A stretch of DNA of 64,000 nucleotides from Paracoccaceae bacterium. GTDB taxonomy: Bacteria; Pseudomonadota; Alphaproteobacteria; Rhodobacterales; Rhodobacteraceae. Below the pieces are notes generated by a model. It worked only from the letters and a program-made list of their open reading frames with translations, had not been told where the DNA came from and made no database searches. Shown here piece by piece: positions 55,844-64,000 of this stretch; within the stretch, counting starts at the first letter, position 1, and every line of letters begins with the position of its first letter. The translations under genes were made by a program, and so were the position numbers. The DNA lies in NCBI GenBank assembly GCA_009773375.1, contig WRPH01000001.1, positions 62,001 to 126,000 of the forward strand, given 5' to 3'.

Positions 55844-56745
55844 GCCTTCGCCTCAAGGATCTCCCCCGGCGGCGGCAAATCGCCCATGATCGCCGGCGAT
55901 TGGTTCATCAGCATGCGCAGAATCGTCACCAGTTCCATCCGCAGGTTCTTGCGATGTGTCACCCGGTCCAACATGCCGTGATCCAGCAGATATTCGGCAC
56001 GCTGGAAACCTTCCGGCAGCTTTTCCCGAATGGTCTGCTCAATCACCCGCGGCCCGGCAAAACAGATCAGCGCGTTCGGCTCGGCAATCTGCACATCGCC
56101 CAGCATGGCGTAAGACGCCGTCACGCCGCCGGTCGTCGGATGCGTCAGCACCACCACATAGGGTAGCCCCGCCTCTTTCAGCATCTGCACCGCCACCGTG
56201 GTGCGCGGCATCTGCATCAGCGACAGAATACCTTCCTGCATGCGCGCGCCCCCGGCGGCGGAAAACAGCACCAGCGGCTTTTTGGTCTTCACCGCACGTT
56301 CAGCCGCCGCGATCAGCGCATTGCCGACATACATGCCCATAGAGCCAGCCATAAAGCTGAAATCCTGCGCCACGGCGATGATCGGGGTGCGGCCAACCTC
56401 GCCTTCCGCCACCAGCATCGCCTCACGCTCGCCAGTCGATTTCTGCGCGGCTTTCAGCCGTTCTGGGTATTTCTTCTGATCGCGGAAATGCAACGGGTCC
56501 ACCACCGGATCGGGCACCTTCACCTCGACGAAAACGCCGGTGTCAAACAGCCCGGTAAAGCGATCACGCGGGCTGATCGCCATGTGATGATCGCAAGAGG
56601 TGCAAACATTCAGGTTCGCCGCCAATTCGCGGTGAAACAGCATCGTGCCGCATTCCGGGCATTTCGTCCAAAGATTCTCCGGCACCTCGCGGCGCGAGAA
56701 CAGCGAATTGATCTTCGGGCGGACGTAGTTCGAAATCCAGTTCAT
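55840..56745 (-). CDS. accD: Acetyl-CoA carboxylase carboxyltransferase subunit beta
   Basis: The 301-residue subunit transfers the carboxyl group to acetyl-CoA with AccA. It has an N-terminal C4 zinc ribbon (CPEC...CTSC, about residues 34-56) and the crotonase-fold segments GGARMQEGILSLMQMPRT and VVLTHPTTGGVTASYAMLGD. It heads the accD-folC operon. The upstream gap carries REP-like hairpins. Confidence 0.97.
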   Translation of the reverse strand: MNWISNYVRPKINSLFSRREVPENLWTKCPECGTMLFHRELAANLNVCTSCDHHMAISPRDRFTGLFDTGVFVEVKVPDPVVDPLHFRDQKKYPERLKAAQKSTGEREAMLVAEGEVGRTPIIAVAQDFSFMAGSMGMYVGNALIAAAERAVKTKKPLVLFSAAGGARMQEGILSLMQMPRTTVAVQMLKEAGLPYVVVLTHPTTGGVTASYAMLGDVQIAEPNALICFAGPRVIEQTIREKLPEGFQRAEYLLDHGMLDRVTHRKNLRMELVTILRMLMNQSPAIMGDLPPPGEILEAKA

Positions 56746-56926
56746 GCGCGTGCTGGCCTATGGTCGCTGCGGTTGGCGTTCAGATAAGCCGAAGGGCCGG
56801 AAATTGCAATCACAGCCAACGGCCATCGGCCATGCCCAGCCACGCGCGCGCTTCATCTTGGCAAAAATACTCCCCGCGGAGCGTCGATCTGCACCACAGG
56901 TGCCCAAGCGCGCAGGATCAACACGC

Positions 56927-56996
56927 AGGTAGGGTGCGTGCTTGCACGCACCGCTGGCCAGCCCAACAAAGGTGCGTGAGATCACGCACCCTACCT
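56927..56996. repeat. Head-to-head REP-like hairpin pair
   Basis: AGGTAGGGTGCGTG (56927-56940) is perfectly mirrored by CACGCACCCTACCT (56983-56996). Each half also forms its own hairpin: 56933-56940 with 56945-56952, and 56971-56978 with 56983-56990. The left unit matches 11551-11577 apart from loop bases. The layout is like a BIME. Confidence 0.75.
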
Positions 56997-57072
56997 CTTT
57001 CGAATGGCCGAAAAAGTTAACAAACTCCTACCACGGCAGCGCAAGCCCTTGATTTCCCATCAACAGACCACC

Positions 57073-57088
57073 TGTCCACACGCGGACA
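57073..57088. repeat. 16-bp palindromic element, copy 3
   Basis: TGTCCACACGCGGACA matches the 9365 copy except for its two central bases, and the following CGCC is also shared. It lies six bases beyond the mtaB stop on the minus strand. Confidence 0.45.
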
Positions 57089-57094
57089 CGCCGT

Positions 57095-58366
57095 TCAAGC
57101 CCGCAACTTCCCCGCCCCAAATCCCCGGATCACCGCCTGCACAATCTGCCCCTCAGGCTGATCCGCGCCGAACAAGACCTCGGTAAATTGCCCGGTCCGC
57201 CCCATCCGGGGCCCTTCCATCAGCACACGATGCTCCACCCCGACCTGCGCTGCCAGATGCCGCGCCAGCGCCGCATCGCCCGCCGCACGCAACCGTGCTG
57301 CCCGGTCCTTGATCAGCGGTCCCTTCACCTGCGGCATCCGCGCCGCTGGCGTGCCCTTGCGGGGGCTGAACGGAAACACATGCAGGAAGGTCAGCCCACA
57401 CTCCTCAACCAGTTTCAACGATTGCTGGAACATCTCTTCCGTCTCGGTCGGAAACCCCGCGATGATATCCGCCCCGAACACCATATCGGGGCGCAGCCTG
57501 ACCGCCTCCTCACAGAACCGGATCGCATCATCGCGCAGATGCCGCCGCTTCATCCGTTTCAGGATCAGATCATCCCCTGCCTGCAAGCTCAGATGCAGGT
57601 GTGGCATCAGCCGGGGCTCGGTGGCAATCGCCCCCATCAGCGCCTCATCGGCTTCAATCGAGTCGATCGAGGAAATCCGCAGCCGTGCCAAATCCGGCAC
57701 CAACCGCAAAATCCGCATCACCAGATCCCCCAGACGCGGCTGGGCGGGCAGGTCGGCGCCCCACGAGGTCAGGTCCACCCCGGTCAGCACCACCTCGTTG
57801 AAGCCCTTGTCCACCAGCCGCTTGATCTGCTCGACCACCACCCCCGCCGGAACGCTGCGAGAATTCCCCCGCCCATAGGGAATGATACAAAACGTGCAGC
57901 GGTGATCGCAGCCGTTCTGCACCTGCACATAGGCGCGGTGGCGGCCAAAGCCGTCGATCAGATGCCCGGCGGTTTCCTTGACCGACATGATATCATCAAC
58001 CTGCACCCGCTCGGTCACGCCAATCAGATCCGGCGCGCGCAAGGAATGCCACGTCTCGGCCTGCATCTTTTCGGTGTTGCCGATCACTTTGGTCACCTCA
58101 GCCATCCCGGCGAAGGTTTCCGGTTCGGTCTGCGCCGCGCAGCCGGTGACAATGATCGCAGCCCCCGGATTTTCCCGCGCCAGACGGCGGATTTCCTGTT
58201 TCGCCTTGCGCACCGCCTCAGCAGTGACGGCGCAGGTATTGACCACCACCGCACCTTCAACCCCGGCAGCGGCGGCGAGTTCTTTCATCGCTTCGGTTTC
58301 ATAGGCGTTCAGACGACACCCCAAGGTCGCAAAGATCGGCGCGGTCATAAAGATCGGCGCGGTCAT
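57095..58366 (-). CDS. mtaB: tRNA t6A37 methylthiotransferase MtaB
   Basis: The 423-residue radical-SAM enzyme converts t6A37 to ms2t6A37 in tRNA. The N-terminal UPF0004 domain has conserved cysteines (TLGCRLN, VNTCAVT, TGCAAQ), the radical-SAM motif is [11 protein letters not shown] (about residue 155), and a TRAM-like domain ends the protein. The first 12 residues are a duplicated hexapeptide caused by an 18-bp tandem repeat. ATG 58366 overlaps the dapF stop. The second ATG at 58348 is equally possible. Confidence 0.92.
   Translation of the reverse strand: MTAPIFMTAPIFATLGCRLNAYETEAMKELAAAAGVEGAVVVNTCAVTAEAVRKAKQEIRRLARENPGAAIIVTGCAAQTEPETFAGMAEVTKVIGNTEKMQAETWHSLRAPDLIGVTERVQVDDIMSVKETAGHLIDGFGRHRAYVQVQNGCDHRCTFCIIPYGRGNSRSVPAGVVVEQIKRLVDKGFNEVVLTGVDLTSWGADLPAQPRLGDLVMRILRLVPDLARLRISSIDSIEADEALMGAIATEPRLMPHLHLSLQAGDDLILKRMKRRHLRDDAIRFCEEAVRLRPDMVFGADIIAGFPTETEEMFQQSLKLVEECGLTFLHVFPFSPRKGTPAARMPQVKGPLIKDRAARLRAAGDAALARHLAAQVGVEHRVLMEGPRMGRTGQFTEVLFGADQPEGQIVQAVIRGFGAGKLRA
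58331..58366. repeat. 18-bp tandem direct repeat at the mtaB start
   Basis: AAAGATCGGCGCGGTCAT occurs twice without a gap (58331-58348 and 58349-58366). On the minus strand it duplicates ATG plus five codons, so mtaB has two identical start contexts. The copy at 58366 also covers the dapF stop codon. Confidence 0.9.
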
Positions 58367-59199
58367 AGCGCGGCCAGAAATGCGGGCGTCAGCACACCAT
58401 CGAACACATGCGCCACCGGGCCGGTCAGCCAGACACCATCGTCGCGCCAATCGACCTGAAGCACGCCGCCATCCACATCAACGGTCACCGAACGGCCAGT
58501 CAACCCGCGCAGATGCGCCGCCACCACCGTCGCACAGGTGCCGGAGCCACAGGCGAGGGTGACCCCCGCCCCGCGTTCCCACACCCGCATCCGCAGATGA
58601 TCTGATCCGACCAATGAGGCAAACTCGACGTTGGTGCGCTGCGGATACAGCGGGTCATGTTCCAACGCCGGCCCCAGCGCTGCGACATCCACCGCTTCGG
58701 CATCCGGCACGAAGAAGATGCAATGCGGGTTGCCCATACCCACCGCCGCCGGATCGCCCGCCAGCGGCAGATGCAGGGTATCAACGGCGCGGGCCAACGG
58801 CACCTCGGCCCAGTCGCGCTGCGGATGACCCATGTTGACCGACACCCGGCCATCGGCCAGCCGCACCGCCTGCAACTGGCCGCGTTCGGTCACCAGCGAT
58901 ACCGCATCGCGGCCCAGTTCCTGCATGATGAAATCACAGACACAGCGGGTGGCGTTACCGCAGGCTCCGGCGCGGCTGCCATCGCTGTTCCAGAAATCCA
59001 AAGCGAAATCCGCCACATCCGAATCGCGAATCTCTGCCAGTTGATCAAAGCCGACACCACGATTGCGGTCGCCCAATGCCCGCGCCATCGCCGCCGTCAC
59101 CACCGCAGCCCGCCCGCGCGAGTCGATGATGACAAAATCATTTCCGGCGCCATGCATCTTCATGAAGCCAACGTTGCTTGGGTTCTGTGCGTTTTCCAT
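58363..59199 (-). CDS. dapF: Diaminopimelate epimerase
   Basis: The 278-residue epimerase makes meso-diaminopimelate for lysine and peptidoglycan. The catalytic Cys pair is in [11 protein letters not shown] (about residue 79) and ACGSGTCAT (about residue 223). [15 protein letters not shown] at the start is canonical. Upstream starts differ by three residues (ATG 59208). It overlaps mtaB by 4 bp. Confidence 0.95.
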   Translation of the reverse strand: MENAQNPSNVGFMKMHGAGNDFVIIDSRGRAAVVTAAMARALGDRNRGVGFDQLAEIRDSDVADFALDFWNSDGSRAGACGNATRCVCDFIMQELGRDAVSLVTERGQLQAVRLADGRVSVNMGHPQRDWAEVPLARAVDTLHLPLAGDPAAVGMGNPHCIFFVPDAEAVDVAALGPALEHDPLYPQRTNVEFASLVGSDHLRMRVWERGAGVTLACGSGTCATVVAAHLRGLTGRSVTVDVDGGVLQVDWRDDGVWLTGPVAHVFDGVLTPAFLAAL

Positions 59200-59295
59200 G
59201 CCGCGCATATACGCCGCGCCGCAGCTTTTTGCCAGTGCCCCGCGTTTTGCCCCTTGACCCTTTCTGCACAGCCCCCTAATCAGCGCCTCAGTCGT

Positions 59296-59371
59296 GGGCC
59301 GGTAGCTCAGTTGGTAGAGCAGCTGACTTTTAATCAGCGGGTCACAGGTTCGAATCCTGTCCGGCTCACCA
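59296..59371 (+). tRNA. tRNA-Lys (UUU)
   Basis: A complete cloverleaf is visible. The acceptor is GGGCCGG/CCGGCTC, the D stem GCTC/GAGC, the anticodon stem GCTGA/TCAGC with loop CTTTTAA (anticodon TTT), and the T arm ACAGG-TTCGAAT-CCTGT. CCA is encoded at 59369-59371. A terminator hairpin follows nine bases later. Confidence 0.97.
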
Positions 59372-59379
59372 TGACACTC

Positions 59380-59409
59380 AAGGGCCTAACCGGAAACGGT
59401 TGGGCCCTT
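59380..59409 (+). terminator. Terminator of tRNA-Lys
   Basis: A 13-bp stem (59380-59392 with 59397-59409, one G/T wobble) closes a GAAA tetraloop and is followed by TGGGTTTT. Confidence 0.85.
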
Positions 59410-59524
59410 TGGGTTTTCCGGGCTTGGAGCGGCATGAGTTTCAGTTGAATCGCAATTCGCTGCCTCTCACCAAGGCTCGAACTTGAATTCCGATCTCCTT
59501 GGCTCCATGAAAACTCATCCCGCT

Positions 59525-59920
59525 TTAGTCCTTGGATTTGCCGCCCAGCAGGAAGCCCAGCAGGGCCACGCCGATCAGCGGGGCCCAAACCTCGGCGGTG
59601 CTGCGGTTGGCTTTGAATTCCGACAACAAATCTTGCAGGGCGGGCGAGTTGAACAGGCTGGGCGCGCGGGTCTTGCTGCGCGCGATCAGCAGCAGAATCC
59701 CGGCGATCAGAAACGCAGCGCCGCCGATGATCAGCGCGGCGGAAATCGGGTCCAGCACCTTTGCAAGCCAGATCCACAGCGCGGCCGCAAAGGCGGTGAT
59801 CCCGATCAGCATGAACAGCAAGGCGACTGCGAACAGGCCAGAGACGGCAGCGATCCGTCCGGTGGCCTGCGCCGCCGACAGCTTGGCAAGCGCCATGGCA
59901 AGGCGCAGGGCGGTCAGCAT
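59525..59920 (-). CDS. Holin-X-type small membrane protein
   Basis: The 131-residue protein has two or three hydrophobic segments (about residues 20-55, 58-82 and 110-126). It matches the Actinobacterial Holin-X/YqjE-like pattern, seen next to DUF883 proteins. A role in envelope stress or membrane anchoring is suggested by this pairing. It is unlikely to be a phage gene. It is the last gene of a three-gene set on this strand. Confidence 0.65.
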   Translation of the reverse strand: MLTALRLAMALAKLSAAQATGRIAAVSGLFAVALLFMLIGITAFAAALWIWLAKVLDPISAALIIGGAAFLIAGILLLIARSKTRAPSLFNSPALQDLLSEFKANRSTAEVWAPLIGVALLGFLLGGKSKD

Positions 59921-59922
59921 CG

Positions 59923-60237
59923 CTATCTCCGCCCGAACAGCAGGCCCAGCAGCAGCCCCAGCCCGCCCGCCATCGCCAGCGCGTGAATGGGCTTGCGGCG
60001 GGCATATTCGGTAACATCTGCCAGCGCCACTTCGGCGCTATGGCTGGCGTCGGCAAGGTGCGCTTCGCCATTCGCCCGCAGCGCCTCGGCTTTTTCAGCC
60101 AGCGTCGCGCGCAAAGTTTCGCCGCTTGTCTGGCCCAGATGCCCCAGACTTTCCGCGATGCGTGAAATATCGGCCCTCAGGGCGGTGATCTGCTCTTCCA
60201 GACGGGCGAGGTCCTGGTCGATCTCGGCTTTGGTCAT
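59923..60237 (-). CDS. DUF883 (ElaB/YqjD)-type protein
   Basis: The 104-residue protein is an amphipathic helix (residues 1-80, Ala/Glu/Leu-rich) followed by one C-terminal transmembrane segment (HALAMAGGLGLLLGLLFGRR). That is the ElaB/YqjD pattern of tail-anchored, ribosome-associated, stationary-phase proteins. It abuts the holin-X-type gene and is 12 bp from the AI-2E-type gene. Confidence 0.75.
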   Translation of the reverse strand: MTKAEIDQDLARLEEQITALRADISRIAESLGHLGQTSGETLRATLAEKAEALRANGEAHLADASHSAEVALADVTEYARRKPIHALAMAGGLGLLLGLLFGRR

Positions 60238-60249
60238 TGCAGTATTCCT

Positions 60250-62190
60250 TTATCCGGTGACAGGTTTATCAGCGGCAGCGTGGGTCCGCGCCCGCGATCT
60301 GGCGCGCGGTTTTGGTTTCGGGGCAGCAGGCACCGGCTTGGCGGGGCTGCGCAGCCATGCAGCCTCCATCGCGGCATCCAGCGTGGTGGCAACGAAATCT
60401 GCGCCAAGCTCTTCGGCCTCGGCCAGCTTTTCGACGGCCACCGGGGCCACTTTGCGCATCTCGTCCGTGCCCGTCGCAAGGTGGGTCGGCATCTCAAGGA
60501 TCACCACCCCCACCCGCAGCCTGGGATCAGCACGCTTGATCCGACGCACATGCAACAGTGAGGCACGCGTGGGGCGTGGGTCAACAAAGCACAGCAACAG
60601 GCAATCGGCTTCGGCGGTTTGCAGCGCGGCAAGTCGCTGCGGCGAAAGATCAAAGTGCGGGTTGGCACGGGCGGTGGCCCCCTCGATCTGCATCGCTTGC
60701 GCCAGCACTGCGGCGGCCACATCGTCCATCGCGCTGCGGCCACCCACCACAGCAAGACGGAGCCCTGCACCGGGCAGGATTTCATCGTCAGCGGTTTCCG
60801 GGGGGGCGGCAATTTCCGCCTCGACCTCGGCGGCAAGGTCTTGCACCACCGTCATCGCCACGCCTGCCAGCCGCGCCTCTTGATCGGCGGTCATCACGCC
60901 GCGGTCACGGTCATCCTGCGCCAGCAGCAGTGCCGGGATCAGGGTGGATTGGTAGTAATCAACGATCCCGACTTCCTCCAACGCCTCCTCTGCGCCAAAG
61001 GTCGCCTCCATCGCATCGCCCGCCAGCAGCCGTTGATACAGCTTGGCATGCGGGGCCAGCACGGGTTCATCGCCAAACAGAATGTCAAACAGCGCAAACT
61101 GCGGGACGTGACGGCCAAGCACCACAAGGCAGACGGTCAGCGGGGTGGACAACACCAGCCCCAACGGCCCCCACAGGAAGGTCCAGAAAATCGCCGCCAC
61201 GATGATCGCCAGCGGGCTGACCCCGGTGCGCGAGCCGTAAAGCCAAGGCTCGACCGCGTTGGATGTGATGAATTCCACCGTCACGAACAGCGCCGCCGTC
61301 CACAGCACCGCCGACCAGTCGGGCGACACCGCGAAGGCCAGAAACAGCGGGAAAGCCGCTGCCAGCACCGACCCGATATAGGGCACAAAGCGCAGCACCA
61401 GCGTCAGCATCCCCCACAGCGCGGCGTTCGGCACCCCGATCAGCCACAGCCCGAACCCGATCGGCAGGGCGTAGATGACGTTGACCAGCAGCTGCACCAG
61501 CAGGTAATTCGCCACCCGACCGCCAGCTTCCTCCAGCACCTGCGTCGTGCGGTGCAGATCGTTTGACCCAACCAGCCGAATGAAGCGGTCGCGGAGGCGT
61601 TCCCGCTCCATCAGCATGAAGATCACCACAACAACCACCAGACCCACGGTGGCAATCGGGCTGATCAGCGGAAACACCAGATTCTGCAACAATTGAACCG
61701 CATTGCTTGGCTCGATCACCTGCACCGGCATCGGCGGCACAGGGGCTGCACCCTCCACCGGCAGCGCCTGCCCGATCTGCGCGTTGATCGCGGCGATCAT
61801 GTCTGACAGCCGGGCAACGATACCGTTCTCGCCGCCGGTCTGCTTCAGGCCCTCGACCTTGGCCAGGATATTCGCCTGAAACGTTGGCAGGTTTTGCGCC
61901 AGCTGACCCAACTGACCTACCACCAGCAGCGAAAACAGCGCCATGGTGGTGAAGGCGGTCGTCACCACTGCCAGCACCGTCCACAGCAACGGCAAGCCCC
62001 TATGGCGCAGCGCTGTGACCAGCGGCGACAAGGCAAAGGTCACCAGCATGGCGATGGCAAGCGGCACGAACACGTCTTGCGCGACGTAAAGCACCGTCGC
62101 AACACCAACCACCGTGGCCAGTTGCGCCAAGGTGATCTGCCCCGGCTGCAAAACCTGATTTTGTTGTGAACCCTGACCGGCTCCAGACAT
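60250..62190 (-). CDS. AI-2E family transporter with long C-terminal extension
   Basis: The 646-residue protein has an N-terminal AI-2E/PerM-like membrane domain with about eight segments (residues about 20-390) and the GVLPYIGS-like FVPYIGSVLAAAF motif. The remaining 250 residues are a soluble domain of alpha/beta character (LRLAVVGGRSAMDDVAAAVL), ending in a Pro/Lys/Arg-rich tail. AI-2E proteins export small molecules; the extension may bind a ligand or partner. The start at ATG 62190 is a choice, and a GTG at 62202 is possible. Confidence 0.8.
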   Translation of the reverse strand: MSGAGQGSQQNQVLQPGQITLAQLATVVGVATVLYVAQDVFVPLAIAMLVTFALSPLVTALRHRGLPLLWTVLAVVTTAFTTMALFSLLVVGQLGQLAQNLPTFQANILAKVEGLKQTGGENGIVARLSDMIAAINAQIGQALPVEGAAPVPPMPVQVIEPSNAVQLLQNLVFPLISPIATVGLVVVVVIFMLMERERLRDRFIRLVGSNDLHRTTQVLEEAGGRVANYLLVQLLVNVIYALPIGFGLWLIGVPNAALWGMLTLVLRFVPYIGSVLAAAFPLFLAFAVSPDWSAVLWTAALFVTVEFITSNAVEPWLYGSRTGVSPLAIIVAAIFWTFLWGPLGLVLSTPLTVCLVVLGRHVPQFALFDILFGDEPVLAPHAKLYQRLLAGDAMEATFGAEEALEEVGIVDYYQSTLIPALLLAQDDRDRGVMTADQEARLAGVAMTVVQDLAAEVEAEIAAPPETADDEILPGAGLRLAVVGGRSAMDDVAAAVLAQAMQIEGATARANPHFDLSPQRLAALQTAEADCLLLCFVDPRPTRASLLHVRRIKRADPRLRVGVVILEMPTHLATGTDEMRKVAPVAVEKLAEAEELGADFVATTLDAAMEAAWLRSPAKPVPAAPKPKPRARSRARTHAAADKPVTG

Positions 62191-62300
62191 GCGCACCCCC
62201 ACGGGCCGGACCTAACCAGCCCGGCCAAGGTGGCGGCTGCGGCTGCGAAGTCAAGCGGCATCGCGCGGTGCGGTGGCGTCGGCTTGATCCAGATCAACTT

Positions 62301-62314
62301 GTTTCAATTGCAAC
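62301..62314 (+). promoter_or_regulatory. Palindrome, candidate MarR operator
   Basis: GTTTCAATTGCAAC is a 14-bp palindrome centred on CAATTG with one mismatched pair. It lies 30 bp upstream of the MarR start, just before a TATACT (-10-like) element at 62319-62324. Confidence 0.5.
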
Positions 62315-62343
62315 CACATATACTGCCCCGGAGGGAGTCCGCG

Positions 62344-62793
62344 ATGCGTCTGGATGATTTTCTGCCTTACCGGCTGGCTGTGGCCGCTGATGCCGTCAGC
62401 CATGCGCTGTCGGCGGTTTACCGCGATACTTATGGCCTGAGCCGTGAAGAATGGCGCATTCTGGCGGCGCTGGATGGCACTGGCCTGCTGTCCTCGGTGG
62501 AAATCGCCCGCCGCACCACGCTGGACAAGGTGCAGGTCTGCCGCGCCGCCCAGCGGCTGGAGGAAAAGGCGCTGGTGCAGCGCGATCTGGATGATGAAGA
62601 CCGCCGTTTGCGGCTGTTTCAATTGACAAAGGCCGGAGAAGCCTTGTTCGCGCAGGCGTTTCCGGTGGTAAAAGCCCGGTCCGATGACTTGCTGGCGGTG
62701 CTGACCGCAGAGGAACGCGCCGTGCTGGATCGGGCGCTGCTGGCGTTGCAGGCTTCGGCAGGTCTGCCCCCCGCCGAAGCCGATGGCTGTTAG
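62344..62793 (+). CDS. MarR-family regulator
   Basis: The 149-residue regulator has a MarR winged helix: YGLSREEWRILAAL, then SSVEIARRTTLDKVQVCRAAQRL, then the wing with RDLDDEDRRLRLFQLT. It is preceded by CCGGAGGGAG and a palindrome at 62301-62314 that is a likely autoregulatory site. It is divergent from the AI-2E-type gene and convergent with the ABC ATPase gene. Confidence 0.85.
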   Translation: MRLDDFLPYRLAVAADAVSHALSAVYRDTYGLSREEWRILAALDGTGLLSSVEIARRTTLDKVQVCRAAQRLEEKALVQRDLDDEDRRLRLFQLTKAGEALFAQAFPVVKARSDDLLAVLTAEERAVLDRALLALQASAGLPPAEADGC

Positions 62794-62799
62794 GCGTGC

Positions 62800-63861
62800 C
62801 TATTCGCTGAACAGATGCGCCTCTGACGCGGTGAAGGTCAGGCCGATTTCGGTGCCAATCGGAAAGATCGCATCGCGGGCCAGTGCCGCGATCAGCGGCT
62901 TGCCGTTCGACAGCGTCACCTCGATCACGGTTTCCGCGCCCAGCCGTTCGGTCAGCGCGACCTTGCCATGCAACTGCCCGGCCCCTTCGGCAGGCGTCAG
63001 GTATTGCGGGCGAATGCCCAGCCGCGCCTTGCCGCCGACGCTGTAGCTGCCGGTTTTCGCCTCGATCTCCACCGGCTCCAGCGCGGAGTTGGCAACGGTG
63101 ATCTTGTTGCCGTTCACCGCTTTCACCTCGACATCCAGAAAGTTCATCGACGGCGAGCCGAGGAAGCCCGCGACAAAGGCATTGGCCGGGCGATGATACA
63201 GCTCCATCGGGGAACCGATCTGCTGCACCAGACCATCTTTCAGCACGACGATCTTGTCGGCCAGCGTCATCGCTTCAACCTGATCATGCGTCACATAGAT
63301 CATCGTGGCACCCAGCGCCTTGTGCAGCTTGCCGATCTCCATCCGCATATCCATCCGCAAGGCAGCGTCGAGGTTCGACAGTGGCTCGTCAAACAGGAAC
63401 ACCTCGGGCTTGCGCACGATGGCTCGGCCAATTGCAACGCGCTGACGCTGACCGCCGGAAAGCTGGCTGGGGCGGCGATCCAGCAGATGTTCCATCTGCA
63501 GAATGCGGGCGGCCTCGGCCACCTTGGCGTCTTTGACCTCTTTGCTGTCGCCGGCAATCGTCAGCCCGAAGGCGACGTTTTCGCGCACCGTCATATGCGG
63601 GAAAATCGCGTAAGACTGGAACACCATCGCCACACCGCGTTCCTTCGGCGGCAGATCGTTGACCACGCGGCCAGCGATGTTCAGCTCGCCGCTGGTGATA
63701 TCCTCCAGCCCGGCGATCATCCGCAGCAGGGTGGACTTGCCGCAGCCGGACGGCCCGACGAACACCACGAACTCGCCGTCTTCGATGGTGATATCGACGC
63801 CCTTGATCACATGGGCATTGCCGTAGCTTTTCTTCAAACCTTTCAGGGTGATGCTGGCCAT
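62800..63861 (-). CDS. Carbohydrate ABC transporter ATP-binding protein (UgpC/MalK/AglK-like)
   Basis: The 353-residue ATPase has Walker A GPSGCGKSTLLRM, signature LSGGQRQRVAIGRAI, Walker B VFLFDEPLSNLD and a C-terminal TOBE regulatory domain. Such subunits serve several sugar transporters (maltose, glycerol-3-phosphate, alpha-glucosides). The binding protein and permeases are not in the window and probably lie beyond the right edge. The substrate is not assigned. Confidence 0.9.
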   Translation of the reverse strand: MASITLKGLKKSYGNAHVIKGVDITIEDGEFVVFVGPSGCGKSTLLRMIAGLEDITSGELNIAGRVVNDLPPKERGVAMVFQSYAIFPHMTVRENVAFGLTIAGDSKEVKDAKVAEAARILQMEHLLDRRPSQLSGGQRQRVAIGRAIVRKPEVFLFDEPLSNLDAALRMDMRMEIGKLHKALGATMIYVTHDQVEAMTLADKIVVLKDGLVQQIGSPMELYHRPANAFVAGFLGSPSMNFLDVEVKAVNGNKITVANSALEPVEIEAKTGSYSVGGKARLGIRPQYLTPAEGAGQLHGKVALTERLGAETVIEVTLSNGKPLIAALARDAIFPIGTEIGLTFTASEAHLFSE

Positions 63862-63864
63862 GAT

Positions 63865-64000
63865 CTACTCCGCCGCCTTGGCTGTGGGTTGCACATGCAG
63901 CAGGCCATCGGGGCCAACCACAATCGGTTCCGGGTCCATCACATAGCCGCCGAACTTGTCCTTGCCGCCATCGGCAAAGCCCAGAATCACCAGCCCATCC
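63865..64000 (-). CDS. C-terminal fragment of an unidentified protein
   Basis: The last 44 codons plus a TAG stop are present (63865-63867), ending in the residues VQPTAKAAE. The visible part includes GFADGGKDKFGGYVMDPEP and a Gly-rich turn. I do not recognise it. It is 3 bp upstream of the ABC ATPase gene on the same strand, so it belongs to that transporter operon. It is unlikely to be a permease because the visible tail is hydrophilic. Confidence 0.6.
   Translation of the reverse strand, partial: DGLVILGFADGGKDKFGGYVMDPEPIVVGPDGLLHVQPTAKAAE

Larger units (their letters stand above)
56746..57094. other. Gap between mtaB and accD with REP-like hairpins
   Basis: This 349-bp gap has no gene. 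It holds a head-to-head pair of 8-bp hairpins (56927-56996) and a palindromic element (57073-57088). The part nearest accD should include its promoter, but none is recognisable. Confidence 0.6.

Noticed and set aside
59525-60237. Possible prophage remnant because of the holin-like annotation
   Set aside because: No other phage genes are near, and the holin-X/DUF883 pairing is a known chromosomal arrangement.

Overview
The window is a GC-rich stretch of an alphaproteobacterial chromosome. The gene content points to Rhodobacterales (Rhodobacteraceae or a close family): the dnaA-dnaN-recF-gyrB block, a flagellar cluster with FlaF and FlbT, a DUF6478-type protein, ubiE-ubiB, and dense 4-bp ATGA/GTGA gene overlaps. 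No phage, transposase, CRISPR array or rRNA operon is visible. Two tRNA genes are present, Arg-CCU and Lys-UUU. Both window edges cut genes: methionine aminopeptidase on the left and an unrecognised gene on the right.

Region 1 (1-13.5 kb) is mixed housekeeping and accessory: map (partial), a CinA-type protein with a GNAT acetyltransferase, an OmpA-family protein, a LysR regulator, a soluble M23-like protein, a lipoprotein, a DUF6478-type pair, a GH3 beta-glucosidase, 2,4-dienoyl-CoA reductase (fadH), glutathione peroxidase and a GntR-like LacI-family regulator with its own likely operator. Region 2 (13.5-26 kb) is core: tRNA-Arg, gyrB, LysE and VOC genes, recF, dnaN, dnaA, rpsT, enoyl-CoA hydratase, mutM, ubiE and ubiB.

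Region 3 (26-38.4 kb) holds flagellar genes of the alphaproteobacterial type: flgD, fliK, a rod-binding flgJ-like gene, a FlgN-like gene, fliC, flaF, flbT, a DUF1217 gene, fliI, then flgB-flgC-fliE-fliQ-flgF-flgG-flgA-flgH-fliL. The three intergenic promoter regions each carry a TTAN-N7-T(T/G)AN motif resembling a CtrA box.

Region 4 (38.4-54.6 kb) is the most interesting part. It is a complete lower pathway for hydroxylated aromatics through hydroxyquinol (1,2,4-trihydroxybenzene). Two unrelated flavoprotein hydroxylases would supply hydroxyquinol. Hydroxyquinol 1,2-dioxygenase opens the ring, and a tautomerase-like protein encoded next to it may ketonise the product to maleylacetate. Maleylacetate reductase makes 3-oxoadipate, and PcaI/PcaJ and PcaF convert that to succinyl-CoA and acetyl-CoA. 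A Liv/HAAT-type ABC importer is encoded in the same operon as the dioxygenase and tautomerase. Regulators of the IclR, LysR and TetR families each sit beside a divergent gene with palindromes between them. A near-identical 23-bp element lies in front of both LysR-linked operons and suggests one shared regulon.

Region 5 (54.6-64 kb) returns to housekeeping: folC, accD, mtaB, dapF and tRNA-Lys. It then carries a small envelope-stress-like set (holin-X-type protein, DUF883-type protein, AI-2E-family membrane protein with a long C-terminal extension), a MarR regulator, and the start of a carbohydrate ABC transporter locus. Dispersed hairpin and palindromic repeats lie in the gaps at about 9.4, 11.5 and 57 kb.
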